Shown here one piece after another: positions 1 through 10,572 of a DNA stretch of 64,000 nt. Each line of letters begins with the position of its first letter. The first letter of the stretch is position 1. The notes beneath the pieces are model-generated. The model was given only the letters and a program-made list of their open reading frames with translations, was not told the origin of the DNA and made no database searches. The DNA comes from an uncultured Cedecea sp. (GTDB lineage: Bacteria; Pseudomonadota; Gammaproteobacteria; Enterobacterales; Enterobacteriaceae). The stretch spans positions 186,001 through 250,000 of the forward strand of contig NZ_CANMLV010000004.1 of assembly GCF_947498825.1 (NCBI RefSeq), given 5' to 3'. The position numbers and the translations under genes are program-made.

Positions 1-1037
1 AGTATTCGCTGGATGCTGCCGGACGGGGTCATCGTGACCAGACCGTCGCAGCTTTGCTCTGTGAAATCACCGGAGCAGAAGCAGCTTGTGTGGTGAATAA
101 CAATGCAGCGGCCGTATTACTGATGCTGGCAGCTTGCGCTGAGGGTAAAGATGTTGTGGTCTCCCGCGGTGAATTAGTTGAAATCGGTGGTGCGTTTCGT
201 ATCCCTGATGTCATGCGCCAGGCCGGTTGTCAGCTTATTGAAGTCGGCACCACCAACCGCACCCATTTGACAGACTATCGTCATGCCATTGACAACAACA
301 CCGCTCTGTTGATGAAGGTCCACACCAGTAATTACCATATCGAAGGTTTCACTCATGCCGTCAATGAAGCTGAACTGGTCGCCTTGGCGAATGAGGCTGA
401 TATTCCGGTGGTGACCGATCTGGGAAGTGGTTCTCTGGTGGACTTAACTCAGTGGGGCCTGCCCCAGGAACCGATGCCACAGCAGCTTATTGCCGACGGT
501 GTCAGCTTAATCAGTTTTTCCGGAGATAAACTACTGGGTGGCCCGCAGGCGGGAATTATTGTTGGTAAGAAAAAGTATATTGAACGTATTCAGCAGCACC
601 CACTGAAACGTGCGCTGCGAGCGGATAAAATGACGCTGGCAGCGCTGGAAGCGACTTTACGGCTGTACCAGCATCCGGAAACCCTGATTAAGCGCTTGCC
701 TACATTACGTCTACTTACCCGCACAGCAGAAGAGATTTTAGCTCAGGCGACACGATTACAACCGCTGTTTACTCAACGCTTTGGCGCACAGTTTACCGTC
801 AGCGTTGACCACTGCCTGTCACAGATAGGCAGTGGTTCTTTACCGGTCGACAGACTCCCCAGCACAGCCTTGACCTTCCAGCCAAAAGACGGACGAGGCG
901 CGACTCTGGCCTCGCTCAGCCAGACCTTACGTGAATTGAAGTACCCTGTTCTGGGCCGCATTGCCGACGAGCGTTTGTGGCTCGATTTACGCTGTCTGGA
1001 ACACGAAGCGTTATTACTGGAGACGATAGCCCTGTGA
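1..1037 (+). CDS. selA: L-seryl-tRNA(Sec) selenium transferase, 3' part
   Basis: SelA is the PLP enzyme that converts seryl-tRNA(Sec) to selenocysteinyl-tRNA(Sec) using selenophosphate. The frame is open from the left edge (codons from base 3), so the N-terminal quarter of the roughly 460-residue protein lies outside; about 344 residues are present. The visible part starts with [12 protein letters not shown] and [10 protein letters not shown], close to E. coli SelA, and carries the [12 protein letters not shown] segment with the PLP-binding lysine. The stop codon overlaps the GTG start of selB by four bases, so the two are translationally coupled. No frameshift is seen. Identification is firm; only the start is missing. 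Confidence 0.96.
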   Translation, partial: YSLDAAGRGHRDQTVAALLCEITGAEAACVVNNNAAAVLLMLAACAEGKDVVVSRGELVEIGGAFRIPDVMRQAGCQLIEVGTTNRTHLTDYRHAIDNNTALLMKVHTSNYHIEGFTHAVNEAELVALANEADIPVVTDLGSGSLVDLTQWGLPQEPMPQQLIADGVSLISFSGDKLLGGPQAGIIVGKKKYIERIQQHPLKRALRADKMTLAALEATLRLYQHPETLIKRLPTLRLLTRTAEEILAQATRLQPLFTQRFGAQFTVSVDHCLSQIGSGSLPVDRLPSTALTFQPKDGRGATLASLSQTLRELKYPVLGRIADERLWLDLRCLEHEALLLETIAL

Positions 1038-2863
1038 TTATTGCCACTGCCGGACATGTTGACCACGGTAAAACCACCCTGCTACACGCCCTGACGGGAG
1101 TTAATGCTGACCGCCTGCCTGAAGAAAAAAAGCGCGGAATGACTATCGATTTAGGCTACGCCTACTGGCCACAACCTGACGGACGAATTATTGGCTTTAT
1201 TGACGTTCCCGGACACGAAAAGTTTCTCTCCAATATGCTGGCCGGTGTGGGGGGGATTGACCATGCTTTACTGATTGTCGCTTGTGATGATGGCGTAATG
1301 GCACAAACCCGCGAACACTTAACGTTACTGCAACTGACCAGTCAGCCGACAGTCACAGTGGTCTTAACCAAAGCCGATAAAGTCAGCGCTGAGCGCATTG
1401 AAGAGGTCCGTGCAGAGGTCAGTACTCTGTTAGAAGGGCAAGAAATTGCGCCAGTGTTTGTCACGGCGGCCACCACAGGAAGCGGTATTCCGGAGTTACG
1501 CCAGCATATCCAGCAGCTAAGCGAACAGCCTCATCCTTGCAGCCACCGCTTTCGTTTAGCGATTGACCGTGCTTTTACGGTGAAAGGCGCAGGTCTGGTG
1601 GTGACCGGAACCGCATTAAGCGGCGAGGTCAGCGTTGGCGACAGCTTATGGCTGACCGGGGCAAATCAACCCATGCGAGTACGTGGATTGCATGCCCAGA
1701 ATCAGCAAACGCCTTATGCTCGCGCCGGACAACGCATCGCCCTGAATATCAGTGGTAACGCGGAGAAGACCGATATCACACGCGGGGACTGGCTACTCAG
1801 TGAGCCGCCCCGACAGGCTACAGAACGGGTGATTGTTGAATTACACAGCCTTATCCCACTTTCACAATGGCAGCCGTTGCACATTCATCATGCTGCCCGT
1901 CATATCACGGGCCGCGTCTCATTGCTTGAAGGAACCCTGGCGGAACTGGTACTGGATACCCCACTCTGGCTGGCGGAAAACGACAGGCTGGTACTGCGGG
2001 ATATTAGCGCCAGAACCACGCTTGGCGGGGCACGTGCACTGCTGCTGCATGCCCCTCGACGAGGGAAAAGGCAACCTGCTTTTCTGCACTGGCTAACAAC
2101 GCTCGCGACAGCCAAAACGGATGAGCAAGTACTCAATGCACAACTGACCCGCAGCGCCGTAATACTGGATGATTTTGCCTGGGCACGTCAGCTTACTGCC
2201 TCAGGCCTGCAACAGATAACCAGTAGACCGGGTTATTTTCAGGCAGGAAATCAATTACTGAGTCAGGAGATGGCGAATTGCTGGCAACAAAAATTGCTGG
2301 ATACCCTGGCCCGCTATCATCAACAACATGATGACCAGCCAGGACCCGGACGTGAACGCCTGCGACGTATGGCACTCCCCTCAGAAGATGAAGGGCTGGT
2401 GCTGGCGCTGATTGAACAACTTCGTACCACAGGACAGGTTATCAACCACCAGGGCTGGCTACACCTTCCCGACTATGAGCCTCAATTCTCTGCAGAACAA
2501 CAAGTATTATGGAATAAAGTCTGCCTTTTACTGGGCGAGGAAGCATGGTGGGTGCGTGACCTGGCCAAAGCCACAGGCAGCGATGATAATACGATGCGTC
2601 AGCTATTGCGCTTTGCCGCCCAGCAAGGTGAAGTGACCGCATTTGTGAAAGATCGTTACTATCGTCACGATCAGATCAAAAAATTTGCCAGCCTGATCCG
2701 CAAACGCGATCAGGATCAAGGTGCAACCAGTGCTGCAGATTTTCGAGACAGCCTGGGCGTCGGCCGTAAGCTGGCGATTCAGATTCTGGAATATTTCGAC
2801 CGCGAAGGGTTTACCCGCCGTCTCGGTAACAAACATGTTTTGCGCGACAGTTCGTTGTTTTAA
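1034..2863 (+). CDS. selB: Selenocysteine-specific elongation factor SelB
   Basis: SelB is the EF-Tu-like GTPase that carries Sec-tRNA(Sec) to the ribosome and binds the SECIS hairpin. I place the start at GTG 1034, which gives [15 protein letters not shown], matching the E. coli N-terminus, and 609 residues against about 614. A longer open frame starts upstream at 977 inside selA and is not supported. Visible motifs are the P-loop GHVDHGKT at residues 7-14, DVPGHEKF (G3) and TKAD (G4). The C-terminal winged-helix repeats, which bind SECIS in this family, occupy the last 200 or so residues. It pairs with selA here, with selC at 17689 and with the SECIS of fdoG at 11158. Confidence 0.97.
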   Translation: MIIATAGHVDHGKTTLLHALTGVNADRLPEEKKRGMTIDLGYAYWPQPDGRIIGFIDVPGHEKFLSNMLAGVGGIDHALLIVACDDGVMAQTREHLTLLQLTSQPTVTVVLTKADKVSAERIEEVRAEVSTLLEGQEIAPVFVTAATTGSGIPELRQHIQQLSEQPHPCSHRFRLAIDRAFTVKGAGLVVTGTALSGEVSVGDSLWLTGANQPMRVRGLHAQNQQTPYARAGQRIALNISGNAEKTDITRGDWLLSEPPRQATERVIVELHSLIPLSQWQPLHIHHAARHITGRVSLLEGTLAELVLDTPLWLAENDRLVLRDISARTTLGGARALLLHAPRRGKRQPAFLHWLTTLATAKTDEQVLNAQLTRSAVILDDFAWARQLTASGLQQITSRPGYFQAGNQLLSQEMANCWQQKLLDTLARYHQQHDDQPGPGRERLRRMALPSEDEGLVLALIEQLRTTGQVINHQGWLHLPDYEPQFSAEQQVLWNKVCLLLGEEAWWVRDLAKATGSDDNTMRQLLRFAAQQGEVTAFVKDRYYRHDQIKKFASLIRKRDQDQGATSAADFRDSLGVGRKLAIQILEYFDREGFTRRLGNKHVLRDSSLF

Positions 2864-2885
2864 GGCCGAGCAGATGGGCTCGGCC
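2864..2885 (+). terminator. Hairpin after selB
   Basis: A perfect 8-bp inverted repeat GGCCGAGC / GCTCGGCC with a 6-base loop starts right after the selB stop codon. It is followed by TCATAATG rather than a T tract, so termination is likely but not typical. It lies between convergent genes. Confidence 0.55.
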
Positions 2886-2918
2886 TCATAATGACGAGCC
2901 CGCTGAACGGAGATCCAT

Positions 2919-4256
2919 CTATTCGGCAGGAAGCGGTTTAATTGCTGCTGTTTTGTGTCCGGTAGTCCGATATTTAAGTACATAGCAAGCTACAATACCG
3001 AAACTCGCCATTACCACCGTATAGCCAAAGTAGAGTTGATATCCTGTTTTCTGATCAGGGGCATAGTCCATAATATATCCATTAATCAGAGGAATAAAGA
3101 TATCTGGACAATAACCCATCGCAGAAATAATTCCGATGGCAAGACCTAATTTACTTTCTGGTACTTTTAAGTTTTCAATAATTGCCCAATATAATCCTCT
3201 GATAGCGTAGGTTAGCAGGCCTACAAAGAGAATAAAGAATATACATAAGCCAACGACTGCTCCAGAGAACAAACCTATTGATGGAATATAAATTAAGGCG
3301 ACCAAGCCTAAGGTGCTCAATATCAACGCCCAAGTCAGCATTTTAATATTGCCATATTTGTCACCTAAATACCCCCCAAAAATCCCCCCCACAGGACGTA
3401 ACCACAACTTAATAGTGGTAATCGTTCCAGCCATTACTGCGGTAAAACCCCAGCCACCTGTTTGTAAATAACCGGAGAAGCTATAGGTTGACCAGAACAG
3501 ATGGTAACCAGAGGAGATAATAATTGCGATTAACCACACTTCGGGCTTCTTCAAAATAAAAATAATATCTTTACACAGCGTTTTATTAGGATTTTTTTCC
3601 TGTTTAGCAAGATGTACCGTAGTAGAGTCATTATCTTTTTCAAAGAGAATAGCGGCAAAGAAAATAATCGATAATAGAATACAGAACCAAGAGTACATAT
3701 GAATGACTGCAACCAAACCTTGAGTTACGCTATCACTTTCAGAGGTCACTATCATCGAAAAAATAAATAATGCAATACTGGCAAGAATAGATTCAACTAA
3801 ACCACGACCTCCATCATAAAACCCAAAGAAACGGCCTGATTCATGGTTACCGGCTAATACTTTGATGCGTTTCATGACCGCACCCCAGAATGTTAATCCT
3901 GTGGTAATCCCCCAACCAGAATAGATAACAAGGAGCTCATTAAATGAAGGAAGAGTACTATACCATAACCCTAAAAGTCCGGTGCCTAACAATGAACCAA
4001 CGATCAGTCTCATTGGTTTTATTTTATCTGCCAGCCAACCACTAGGGGCATAGGTAATAAAAAATAACAGGCCCATAATAGAATATAACTCACCTAGTTC
4101 CCCATTTGTAATATTAAAGGCAGTGAGCATAGTGTCCTGATAGATCTGACGCAGGTATAACATTGGGTATATTGCACCACCCGCTGCAGTGAGCAACAAC
4201 ATTTGTATATATCTTGATTTGCTATTTTCTTTTTTTGTTTTGACTATTTCGTTCAT
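2919..4256 (-). CDS. MFS transporter of the ygc-type operon
   Basis: A 445-residue major facilitator with about twelve hydrophobic segments, a long central cytoplasmic loop (around EKDNDSTTVHLAKQEKNPNK) and a charged C-terminus. The start is ATG 4256, with AGGTGA five bases upstream; an in-frame GTG at 4265 lies within that ribosome-binding site. It is the last gene of a minus-strand operon with an FGGY kinase, an FAD-dependent oxidase and an SDR, so it probably imports the sugar acid or polyol those enzymes use. It may correspond to E. coli YqcE or YgcS, which sit with the same enzymes, but I could not confirm which. The substrate is unknown. Confidence 0.85.
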   Translation of the reverse strand: MNEIVKTKKENSKSRYIQMLLLTAAGGAIYPMLYLRQIYQDTMLTAFNITNGELGELYSIMGLLFFITYAPSGWLADKIKPMRLIVGSLLGTGLLGLWYSTLPSFNELLVIYSGWGITTGLTFWGAVMKRIKVLAGNHESGRFFGFYDGGRGLVESILASIALFIFSMIVTSESDSVTQGLVAVIHMYSWFCILLSIIFFAAILFEKDNDSTTVHLAKQEKNPNKTLCKDIIFILKKPEVWLIAIIISSGYHLFWSTYSFSGYLQTGGWGFTAVMAGTITTIKLWLRPVGGIFGGYLGDKYGNIKMLTWALILSTLGLVALIYIPSIGLFSGAVVGLCIFFILFVGLLTYAIRGLYWAIIENLKVPESKLGLAIGIISAMGYCPDIFIPLINGYIMDYAPDQKTGYQLYFGYTVVMASFGIVACYVLKYRTTGHKTAAIKPLPAE

Positions 4257-4317
4257 TACTGTCACCTGTAGGGTGTTATGTTGTTAACGTTATTAACTAA
4301 TGACCGATCATTCAGAA

Positions 4318-4341
4318 CCCGACAGAATAAAATATGTCGGG
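4318..4341 (-). other. Hairpin between kinase and transporter genes
   Basis: A 7-bp inverted repeat CCCGACA / TGTCGGG with a 10-base loop lies in the 115-bp gap between the kinase and the transporter. There is no T tract. It could be a processing or mRNA-stability hairpin that sets different expression levels for the two genes. Confidence 0.35.
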
Positions 4342-4371
4342 ATACAGGGGAGTTAAAATACAGATAGCATA

Positions 4372-5811
4372 TTACTTTGGTGATTTATTTAGAAACGGAT
4401 AGATCTCTGATAATAGAGGATCAGTATAACCTCTGACTTTTTTATAAACGTTTTCATTGATCATATTATAATAAGCATGATGCTGTGGATCAGGATTATA
4501 TTCTTTATCAATATGTATCATAGTCGTCTTGGCTTGAGCAAAATCAGTTACCAGCCCTAATCCCACCGCAGCACATATAGCAGACCCAAGACAAGCAGAG
4601 CTACTGGCTGCCAGGGTAACCGTTTTCTTACCAAAAAGATCGCAAATGATTTGTACTAAAATATCACTTTTTGCACCACCACCGATAACACAGATACGAT
4701 CTACGCTGGCCTCTATCTCTGTTAACATTTTATCGATATTGTTTTTAATGGTATAAGCAATCGCCTCAAGAATTGAACGATAGATATGATATTTAGTATG
4801 TCGTTGATCAAAACCTATCATTATACCTTTTCGGAATTGATGACTCGGTGGGCTTAACCAGTCAAGTACCGTGATAAGCCCGTCAGAGCCAGGTTTGATG
4901 GACTGTGCGATACGGTTTAAAACATCTTCCTCGCTGATGTTTTCCAGCTCAGCCAATTTACTGATATCTTCACCAGCTAAGTTTTTAAACCAGCTAACCG
5001 TCCACATACCGCGACGAATACCAGTAGACTCATAAACATATTTGTACGGCTCGCAGGCTAAAGTGGGAAAGAAACTTTCAGCATCTGAATAATAGTCATG
5101 GCGATAAAGCATGGCAGATATAAATGTCCCCAATGAAACCATTATATCGCCTGCAGAAGCGATACCCGCTCCAAGGACTTCGACTGCTTTATCATTACCG
5201 GTTGCAAAGACTTGAATATCGCTATTCAGTCCAAAACGCTGAGCGAGAAACGGTAGCAATACACCATAACTTTCACCTGGCTTAATCAGAGTAAAGAGCT
5301 GGCTACGCGTTAATCCCTGTCGAGCAATCTCCTCGTCAGTTCCCCACTCAAGCGTTTGCCAATTCATCGGCCAGTGCACTTCCTGATTCGAACAGCTATC
5401 TTTATATTCACCTGTTAAGCGTAGCGCCAGATAGCCTGAAGTGGTCGTGACATATTTGACATTATCATTTTGATGAATATAAGGTTGCGCCATACGCATA
5501 TCCATCCAGCTTATGACAGGTTCAGCCAGCTGCCCGGCTTCGTCTATCAAGACTCGGCAACAACGAATAGTACATAGGCCGATCCCTGCAATTTGCTCTT
5601 TATTCCCGGTAAAATTTTCAAGGCAATTATCTACCGCCCGCACCAGACTGTCCCAAAGATCGTCATCGGGATGATAAACAACACCAGGCTCTGGTGTTTC
5701 CGTGCTTTTCAGCGGTGCGCTGCCATAACAAATTTCGTTACCCTGTAAATCAAAAATACCTACTTTAGTACTTTGTGATCCACTATCAATACCCATTAAT
5801 AACTGTGACAT
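4372..5811 (-). CDS. ygcE: FGGY-family carbohydrate kinase, YgcE-like
   Basis: A 479-residue FGGY kinase. The N-terminal MSQLLMGIDSGSQSTKVGIF is the phosphate-1 motif; GIGLCTIRCCRVLI, GIRRGMWTVSWFKN and RKGIMIGFDQRH match YgcE of E. coli closely. The longer open frame to 5943 would add 44 residues with no family similarity; ATG 5811 has a GGAA element nine bases upstream. The C-terminal ATPase half includes CVIGGGAKSDILVQIICDLFG. The enzyme should phosphorylate the product of the adjacent oxidase and dehydrogenase, probably a keto-sugar or polyol; the substrate is not known for the E. coli protein either, as far as I can say. Confidence 0.88.
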   Translation of the reverse strand: MSQLLMGIDSGSQSTKVGIFDLQGNEICYGSAPLKSTETPEPGVVYHPDDDLWDSLVRAVDNCLENFTGNKEQIAGIGLCTIRCCRVLIDEAGQLAEPVISWMDMRMAQPYIHQNDNVKYVTTTSGYLALRLTGEYKDSCSNQEVHWPMNWQTLEWGTDEEIARQGLTRSQLFTLIKPGESYGVLLPFLAQRFGLNSDIQVFATGNDKAVEVLGAGIASAGDIMVSLGTFISAMLYRHDYYSDAESFFPTLACEPYKYVYESTGIRRGMWTVSWFKNLAGEDISKLAELENISEEDVLNRIAQSIKPGSDGLITVLDWLSPPSHQFRKGIMIGFDQRHTKYHIYRSILEAIAYTIKNNIDKMLTEIEASVDRICVIGGGAKSDILVQIICDLFGKKTVTLAASSSACLGSAICAAVGLGLVTDFAQAKTTMIHIDKEYNPDPQHHAYYNMINENVYKKVRGYTDPLLSEIYPFLNKSPK

Positions 5812-5952
5812 TTTTTTTCCATTATTATTGCTATTTATAATAGAGCTATCATCAGAAAATAAGTTATAGCTGAGGCTACAGGGCAATGAATGTAACCTCA
5901 GTTTTGCTAAACCACTAATAGTTAATACGTTCAAAAAGAACAATAGTTAAAA

Positions 5953-7425
5953 CTATTCAAAAAAATGTTCTGTATTAGGTTGAGGATAAATACAACCGAA
6001 ATTCATAATACCCTTAGGATCAAATGTCTCTTTTAATCCCTCAAGTATATAATAAGCACTACCATGCTCTTCTTTCGTCCATTGGTTACGATATTTACCG
6101 ATACCATGATGGTGGCACATCGACCCACCCAGCTTTAGTGTTTCTTCAACAATGATTTTCTGGAGTGGATGATGATAAATACGCATTTCATCTTTTGGTT
6201 CACAATGTATATTGTAGTTATAAACAAAATACATATTTGTTCCATTAATATAACTATGGGAAGAGTGCCCACCCAACATCGTAATATCACTGAAACGTTC
6301 GAACTCTGTACGAATACGATTCATAACGTTGTCGTAAATTTGTGGGATCACTTCCCAGTTGCCAGAAATCTCAGTGGTAAATCCATCATGTCGGCTATGG
6401 TTGACCATTTCTCCGACTTCTTGTTCAATGCGCTCCTGCGACCAGTTCAGGTGATTAAACCAGTTCTCAATAAGCGAGCTCTCAACAGGTTTAAGAATAC
6501 CCGACTGATTATCTCTGATGATTTGGTTGATACCTTCAACTGTTGCGTTAACGATCCCTTGTGGTCCTTCTAGCATGAAGATCAGAATACATTTCCCTTC
6601 ATGGAATGCAGAAAAGTGTTGAGCCGCATCTTCCTCGGAGTACACACGAGCCACAGACGGACGATAGCCTGCAACCATTACTTCACGAAGAATTTTAATG
6701 CCTGATGTAACATCTTTAATTAAATGACCAATAAAACGGTTATTTTCTGGATAGAACTTAAAAAGCTTAATGGTGACTTCAGTGATAAAGCATAATGTGC
6801 CTTCATTACCAATCACTACATGGCGAATATCTGGACCACCGGCCCGGCGTGCGACGCTTTTAATCTTTGATATGTGGCCATTTGGGAAAACACATTCAAG
6901 ACCTAAGACCATGTCTTCAATACCGCCGTACAGTGTAGAAAACTGCCCAATACTACGAGTAGCAACTAATCCACCATACTGTGCAACAGGTTTAGACTGG
7001 GGAGAGTGTCCCGTCGTCAGCCCTAACTTTCGCACTTCGTCTTCCAGTGTTTGCAGGCAAACCCCAGCCTGTACCGTCGCTTCCATATTGTATGAGTCAA
7101 TTTTTACAATACGATTGAGGCGTGCGGAGTCGATAACCAGAGTATTTTCTTTCCAGTTTTCCAGCCCCCCCTCTGTTGCGGTCTTCCCGCTTCTTGGAAT
7201 GACATTAATATCATTGGCATTACAAAATTTCAGCACCTCTGCTACTTCACTGGCATTTGCTGGCTGAACAATCGCTGTTGGCAATGGAGAGTTTAGCTGC
7301 TCTTTTGCTTTGGCATATTTCTTGTAGCGATCGGCGGCGGCATCATAAAGTTTGTCATGCTCCGTAATAATCTGATCTGCTTTTAGTATGTTTCGCAATT
7401 GGTCTAATGTTTCGCACTTCTTCAT
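5953..7425 (-). CDS. ygcU: FAD-binding oxidoreductase, YgcU-like
   Basis: A 490-residue FAD-linked oxidase of the vanillyl-alcohol/alkyl-DHAP-synthase fold. The FAD domain shows PRSGKTATEGGLE, the strongly conserved TGHSPQSKPVAQYGGLVATRS and FSTLYGGIEDMVLGLE. The C-terminal part has GGHSSHSYINGTNMYFVYNY and CHHHGIGKYR, which I recognise from E. coli YgcU. The reading frame opens at 7437 (MRMMMKKCE). GAGG at 7435-7432 is correctly spaced for the third in-frame ATG at 7425, so that start is preferred. Ten bases separate it from ygcW upstream. Likely role: oxidation of a hydroxy-acid or sugar phosphate. Substrate unknown. Confidence 0.9.
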   Translation of the reverse strand: MKKCETLDQLRNILKADQIITEHDKLYDAAADRYKKYAKAKEQLNSPLPTAIVQPANASEVAEVLKFCNANDINVIPRSGKTATEGGLENWKENTLVIDSARLNRIVKIDSYNMEATVQAGVCLQTLEDEVRKLGLTTGHSPQSKPVAQYGGLVATRSIGQFSTLYGGIEDMVLGLECVFPNGHISKIKSVARRAGGPDIRHVVIGNEGTLCFITEVTIKLFKFYPENNRFIGHLIKDVTSGIKILREVMVAGYRPSVARVYSEEDAAQHFSAFHEGKCILIFMLEGPQGIVNATVEGINQIIRDNQSGILKPVESSLIENWFNHLNWSQERIEQEVGEMVNHSRHDGFTTEISGNWEVIPQIYDNVMNRIRTEFERFSDITMLGGHSSHSYINGTNMYFVYNYNIHCEPKDEMRIYHHPLQKIIVEETLKLGGSMCHHHGIGKYRNQWTKEEHGSAYYILEGLKETFDPKGIMNFGCIYPQPNTEHFFE

Positions 7426-7446
7426 CATCATCCTCATTATCGTTTA

Positions 7447-8232
7447 TTAACGTACTAAATAACCGCCGTCCACGGCGATTACAGAACCATTGACATAATT
7501 TGAGGCATCGGAAGCCAGGAAGACGGCTGTGCCCATAAGATCAGCAAGATTACCCCAGCGACCTGCGGCAATATGAGAAAGAACACGTTGATTTGCTTCT
7601 GGGTCTGAGCGAGTTTTTTCAGTCAGAGGGGTGGCGTAATAACCCGGAGCAATCGCAGTAACCTGAATATTAAATTGGGCAAGCTCATCACAATAAGCTT
7701 TTGTCAGGCCAACAATACCGTGCTTACTGGCAGAATAGGCTGGAGACCACTGCCCACCTAAATAGGAAAACATCGATGCTATATTGATGATTTTACCGCT
7801 CTTTTGCGGGATCATATATTTAGCGACTTCGTGTGACATTTCGAAAGCGGCACTTAAATTCAATGCCATCATTTTATCCCACTGGACACGAGTGAACTTC
7901 AGGACATTCTGTTCATTGATACAGATACCGGCGTTATTGACCAATATATCAATACGACCAAAATGGTTAACTATCTGCTCAATAGCCCGTTTCGGTTCAC
8001 CTTCACGGGTGATATCTGCAAGAATAAAGTGATACTGACAGCCGCACTCTTCTACCAAACGTTGGGTTTCACCGCCATCATCCGCCAGAGAGATAACCGC
8101 AACATTGGCACCTGCTTTGGCAAATGCCAGGCTATATGCTTGACCCAGACCTGCATTTCCGCCTGTGACAATCGCTGTTCTGCCCTTGAGGGAAAAGAGA
8201 CTTAAACTAAAATCTGTGATTTTTTCCAGCAT
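7447..8232 (-). CDS. ygcW: Short-chain dehydrogenase, YgcW-like
   Basis: A 261-residue classical SDR, the length of E. coli YgcW. Visible are the NAD(P) motif TGGNAGLG, NNAG, the catalytic serine in INIASMFS, and YSASK with the catalytic Tyr and Lys; the C-terminal segment YVNGSVIAVDGGYLVR is typical. Similar enzymes include gluconate 5-dehydrogenase and KduD, so a keto-acid or polyol substrate is expected. It is the first gene of the minus-strand operon; a GGTGG element precedes ATG 8232. The divergent regulator gene starts 411 bp away. Confidence 0.9.
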   Translation of the reverse strand: MLEKITDFSLSLFSLKGRTAIVTGGNAGLGQAYSLAFAKAGANVAVISLADDGGETQRLVEECGCQYHFILADITREGEPKRAIEQIVNHFGRIDILVNNAGICINEQNVLKFTRVQWDKMMALNLSAAFEMSHEVAKYMIPQKSGKIINIASMFSYLGGQWSPAYSASKHGIVGLTKAYCDELAQFNIQVTAIAPGYYATPLTEKTRSDPEANQRVLSHIAAGRWGNLADLMGTAVFLASDASNYVNGSVIAVDGGYLVR

Positions 8233-8643
8233 AGTGATCCACCGTGTTTAACATTTAGATTTCAATTAAAGCGATACTGATTCACATCTTATATTTAAAA
8301 TTTTCCACAAAACGTTACTTTGATCCTATTTTTGGAAAATAAATAGCAATTGAAACATTTGATCTTACAAAGTTGATATTTTTGGTGTAAAACTCGAATT
8401 AAGTAATAATTTTAAGCATCAACATCTGGTTGTTGATACTCGTTTATTCAAATGCTCTCATGAAAAATAAATGTAACTCTTATCATTCTTTTTTAAGATG
8501 ACTAAAGAGTCGTGCGTTATATTCTTCGATTGTTTTTTTAAATTATCAGGCTTAAGTTCACCTGACAGACTAATCAGTTGCGTAATTGCAATTGCAAATT
8601 AACTAAAATATTGCTTTTATAATGGAAACAATAGCGGGATATC
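8233..8643. promoter_or_regulatory. Divergent control region, ygcW / rpiR-type gene
   Basis: A 411-bp, very AT-rich stretch without a gene. It must hold both promoters. The clearest structure is a perfect inverted repeat ATCAACA-N6-TGTTGAT at 8418-8437, about 185 bp from the ygcW start and 207 bp from the regulator start, a reasonable operator candidate. No convincing CRP site was found. Confidence 0.5.
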
Positions 8644-9369
8644 ATGATGATAAAAGTTGACTATAACAACTTGAATTTACTTGAAAAAAGACTTCTGGAT
8701 GGAACGAGAGAGTCTATTCAGCATAACCCAAAAATTTCAATCACTGATTTAAGCAAATGCTTTGATGTTTCGACATCAAAAATCTCTAAGTTTGTTAAAA
8801 AATTAGGTTTTGATTCTTTCAAAGAATATAAAAGCTTTATTGTGGGTAAAGAGAGCGAATCACGGACCAGCCAAGTATCAGATGAACTGCAACGGATCAA
8901 TGATTATATTAATCATTTCGACGAACAGCTTGCCTATGATTTCTGGATTAAAATAAAAGACTGCAATAAATTAGTTATTTATGGACTAGGTCCCTCTTAT
9001 ATTTGTGCTGATTATTTTGCTTATCGGTTACGTACTTTTTCTGACGTATTTTCACTTGCGACTAACGATCTTACCGTAGTTAAAAATGCTGATAATAGCG
9101 ATACAAAGTTGCTTGTACTTTCCACTACGGGGTTGTTTAAACCGTTAAAAGATGATCTCAATGACTTGAATTACAAAGAAATAATATTTCTTTTTGAGGA
9201 GTTTCGTCATTTCCCAGACTTACAGAGAAACACATTATTTTATTTAACAAAAAGCACTGGTGATAATTCGCTTAAACCCTACGAAAAATCAAGAACTTTA
9301 TTCTTTATTTTCCTTGAGGAAATAATTCAAAAATTTAAAATCAGTAATAATAATAAACATAGCGACTAG
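8644..9369 (+). CDS. RpiR-type transcriptional regulator (HTH + SIS)
   Basis: A 241-residue protein. Residues about 1-75 form an RpiR-type helix-turn-helix (ISITDLSKCFDVSTSKISKFVKKLGFDSFKEYK as split motifs ITDLSKCFDVSTSKISKF and KLGFDSFKEYK). Residues about 100-200 look like a SIS sugar-phosphate-binding domain (KLVIYGLGPSYICADYFAYRL, KLLVLSTTGLF). Such proteins sense phosphosugars. It is transcribed divergently from the ygc-type operon and is its likely regulator. Two adjacent ATGs (8644, 8647) are possible, with GGGA upstream of the first. The gene is AT-rich compared with its neighbours. Confidence 0.85.
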   Translation: MMIKVDYNNLNLLEKRLLDGTRESIQHNPKISITDLSKCFDVSTSKISKFVKKLGFDSFKEYKSFIVGKESESRTSQVSDELQRINDYINHFDEQLAYDFWIKIKDCNKLVIYGLGPSYICADYFAYRLRTFSDVFSLATNDLTVVKNADNSDTKLLVLSTTGLFKPLKDDLNDLNYKEIIFLFEEFRHFPDLQRNTLFYLTKSTGDNSLKPYEKSRTLFFIFLEEIIQKFKISNNNKHSD

Positions 9370-9436
9370 TTTCATTGTCGTATAGGGCGAAGACCGATAA
9401 GAAAGATTAAACAAGCCGATAATACTGAGATTACCG

Positions 9437-9471
9437 TAGCCCGTTTTTTGCAACAACATACGGGCTATTTT
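9437..9471 (+). terminator. Rho-independent terminator after the RpiR-type gene
   Basis: Perfect 8-bp arms TAGCCCGT (9437-9444) and ACGGGCTA (9460-9467) with a 15-base loop, followed by TTTT. The orientation suits the plus-strand regulator gene ending at 9369. Confidence 0.7.
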
Positions 9472-9477
9472 GTGTCG

Positions 9478-10302
9478 TTAATATAAACGTTGAGGATGGG
9501 TATAAACGGTTGCCCGTCCACTGCGACTAAAAGCGACCAACGTCAGGTTACTACGCTGTGCAACATCGATAGCTAAGGCTGTAGTGGCGGAGACTGCAAA
9601 CAGGATTTCTACTCCACACATCACCGATTTCTGTACCATTTCATAGCTGGCACGGCTGGATACGAGCATGGCTCCTTGCTGCCACTGCTGCTGGGAACGT
9701 ACACCCAGCATTTTATCCAGTGCCACATGGCGGCCGATATCTTCACAGCCGCCCAGTATTTCCCCCTGAGTATTCAGCCATAGAGCGACATGCGTACAGC
9801 CGGTCAGGTCACCCACAGGCTGATACTCGCGCATTTTGCTCAGCGCCTGGTCAAGGGCTGCCAGAGAAAAACGCTGAGTAAAAGGTAACTGGGGCAGAGG
9901 ACGAGCAATATCATTGAGCTGCTCAATACCGCAAATACCACATCCGGTACGTCCGGTCATATTGCGGCGACGCTCTTTTAACCCCATAAACCGACGGCTG
10001 GAGAGTTCAACCTGCACTTCGATACCATGACAATGTGACACAACATCCATTCCCAGAATATCGCGTGGATTATCGATAATGCCCTCGGAAAGTGAAAAGC
10101 CAAGGGCAAATGCTTCGAGGTTTTTTGGCGAGGCCATCATCACGACATGCGAAATGCCGTTATATACCAGTGCAACAGGCACTTCTTCGGCCACCTCATC
10201 CTGAACTTCATTTTGCAGGTCATTACGCTGCCAACAGTCAGTTTTTAAGTGCCCTGTGCTATTTTTCATATTTTCTTGTTGATAAACATCGGTACTTTTC
10301 AT
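9478..10302 (-). CDS. fdhD: Formate dehydrogenase accessory sulfurtransferase FdhD
   Basis: FdhD transfers sulfur from IscS to the molybdenum cofactor before it is inserted into formate dehydrogenase. The 274-residue protein matches the E. coli one (277) closely from residue about 35, with [30 protein letters not shown] and the C-terminal [12 protein letters not shown]. The essential CxxC is at residues 121 and 124 (GRTGCGICG), the same numbering as in E. coli. It is transcribed divergently from fdoG, as in E. coli, and an AAGGC element precedes ATG 10302. The N-terminal 30 residues are variable in the family. Confidence 0.96.
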   Translation of the reverse strand: MKSTDVYQQENMKNSTGHLKTDCWQRNDLQNEVQDEVAEEVPVALVYNGISHVVMMASPKNLEAFALGFSLSEGIIDNPRDILGMDVVSHCHGIEVQVELSSRRFMGLKERRRNMTGRTGCGICGIEQLNDIARPLPQLPFTQRFSLAALDQALSKMREYQPVGDLTGCTHVALWLNTQGEILGGCEDIGRHVALDKMLGVRSQQQWQQGAMLVSSRASYEMVQKSVMCGVEILFAVSATTALAIDVAQRSNLTLVAFSRSGRATVYTHPQRLY

Positions 10303-10572
10303 TTTTTTGCCTTAAATCGAAAACAGCCACAGCGTCAGTGTGGTATTATCCTAATAATCCTTAAAGGATAGAAGGTCATTGTCTCTTTGCCAGTGGTCAT
10401 ATTGCAGACGACCTTCCTCAATCTCAGCCTTATAAAAATAAGTTTTCCATATATACTTTATCGTCATGCTGACGATTTTTTACTAGAGGGTTCTTCATTA
10501 TTATCAACCCTGACAGGTTCTTCACAACCTTAATTTATTAGTCATGTAGAAATGTCGTACAAGGAGCAATCT

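Noticed and set aside
5812..5943. N-terminal extension of the FGGY kinase
   Set aside because: 44 additional residues without family similarity; the family N-terminus begins at MSQLLMGIDSGSQ (5811).
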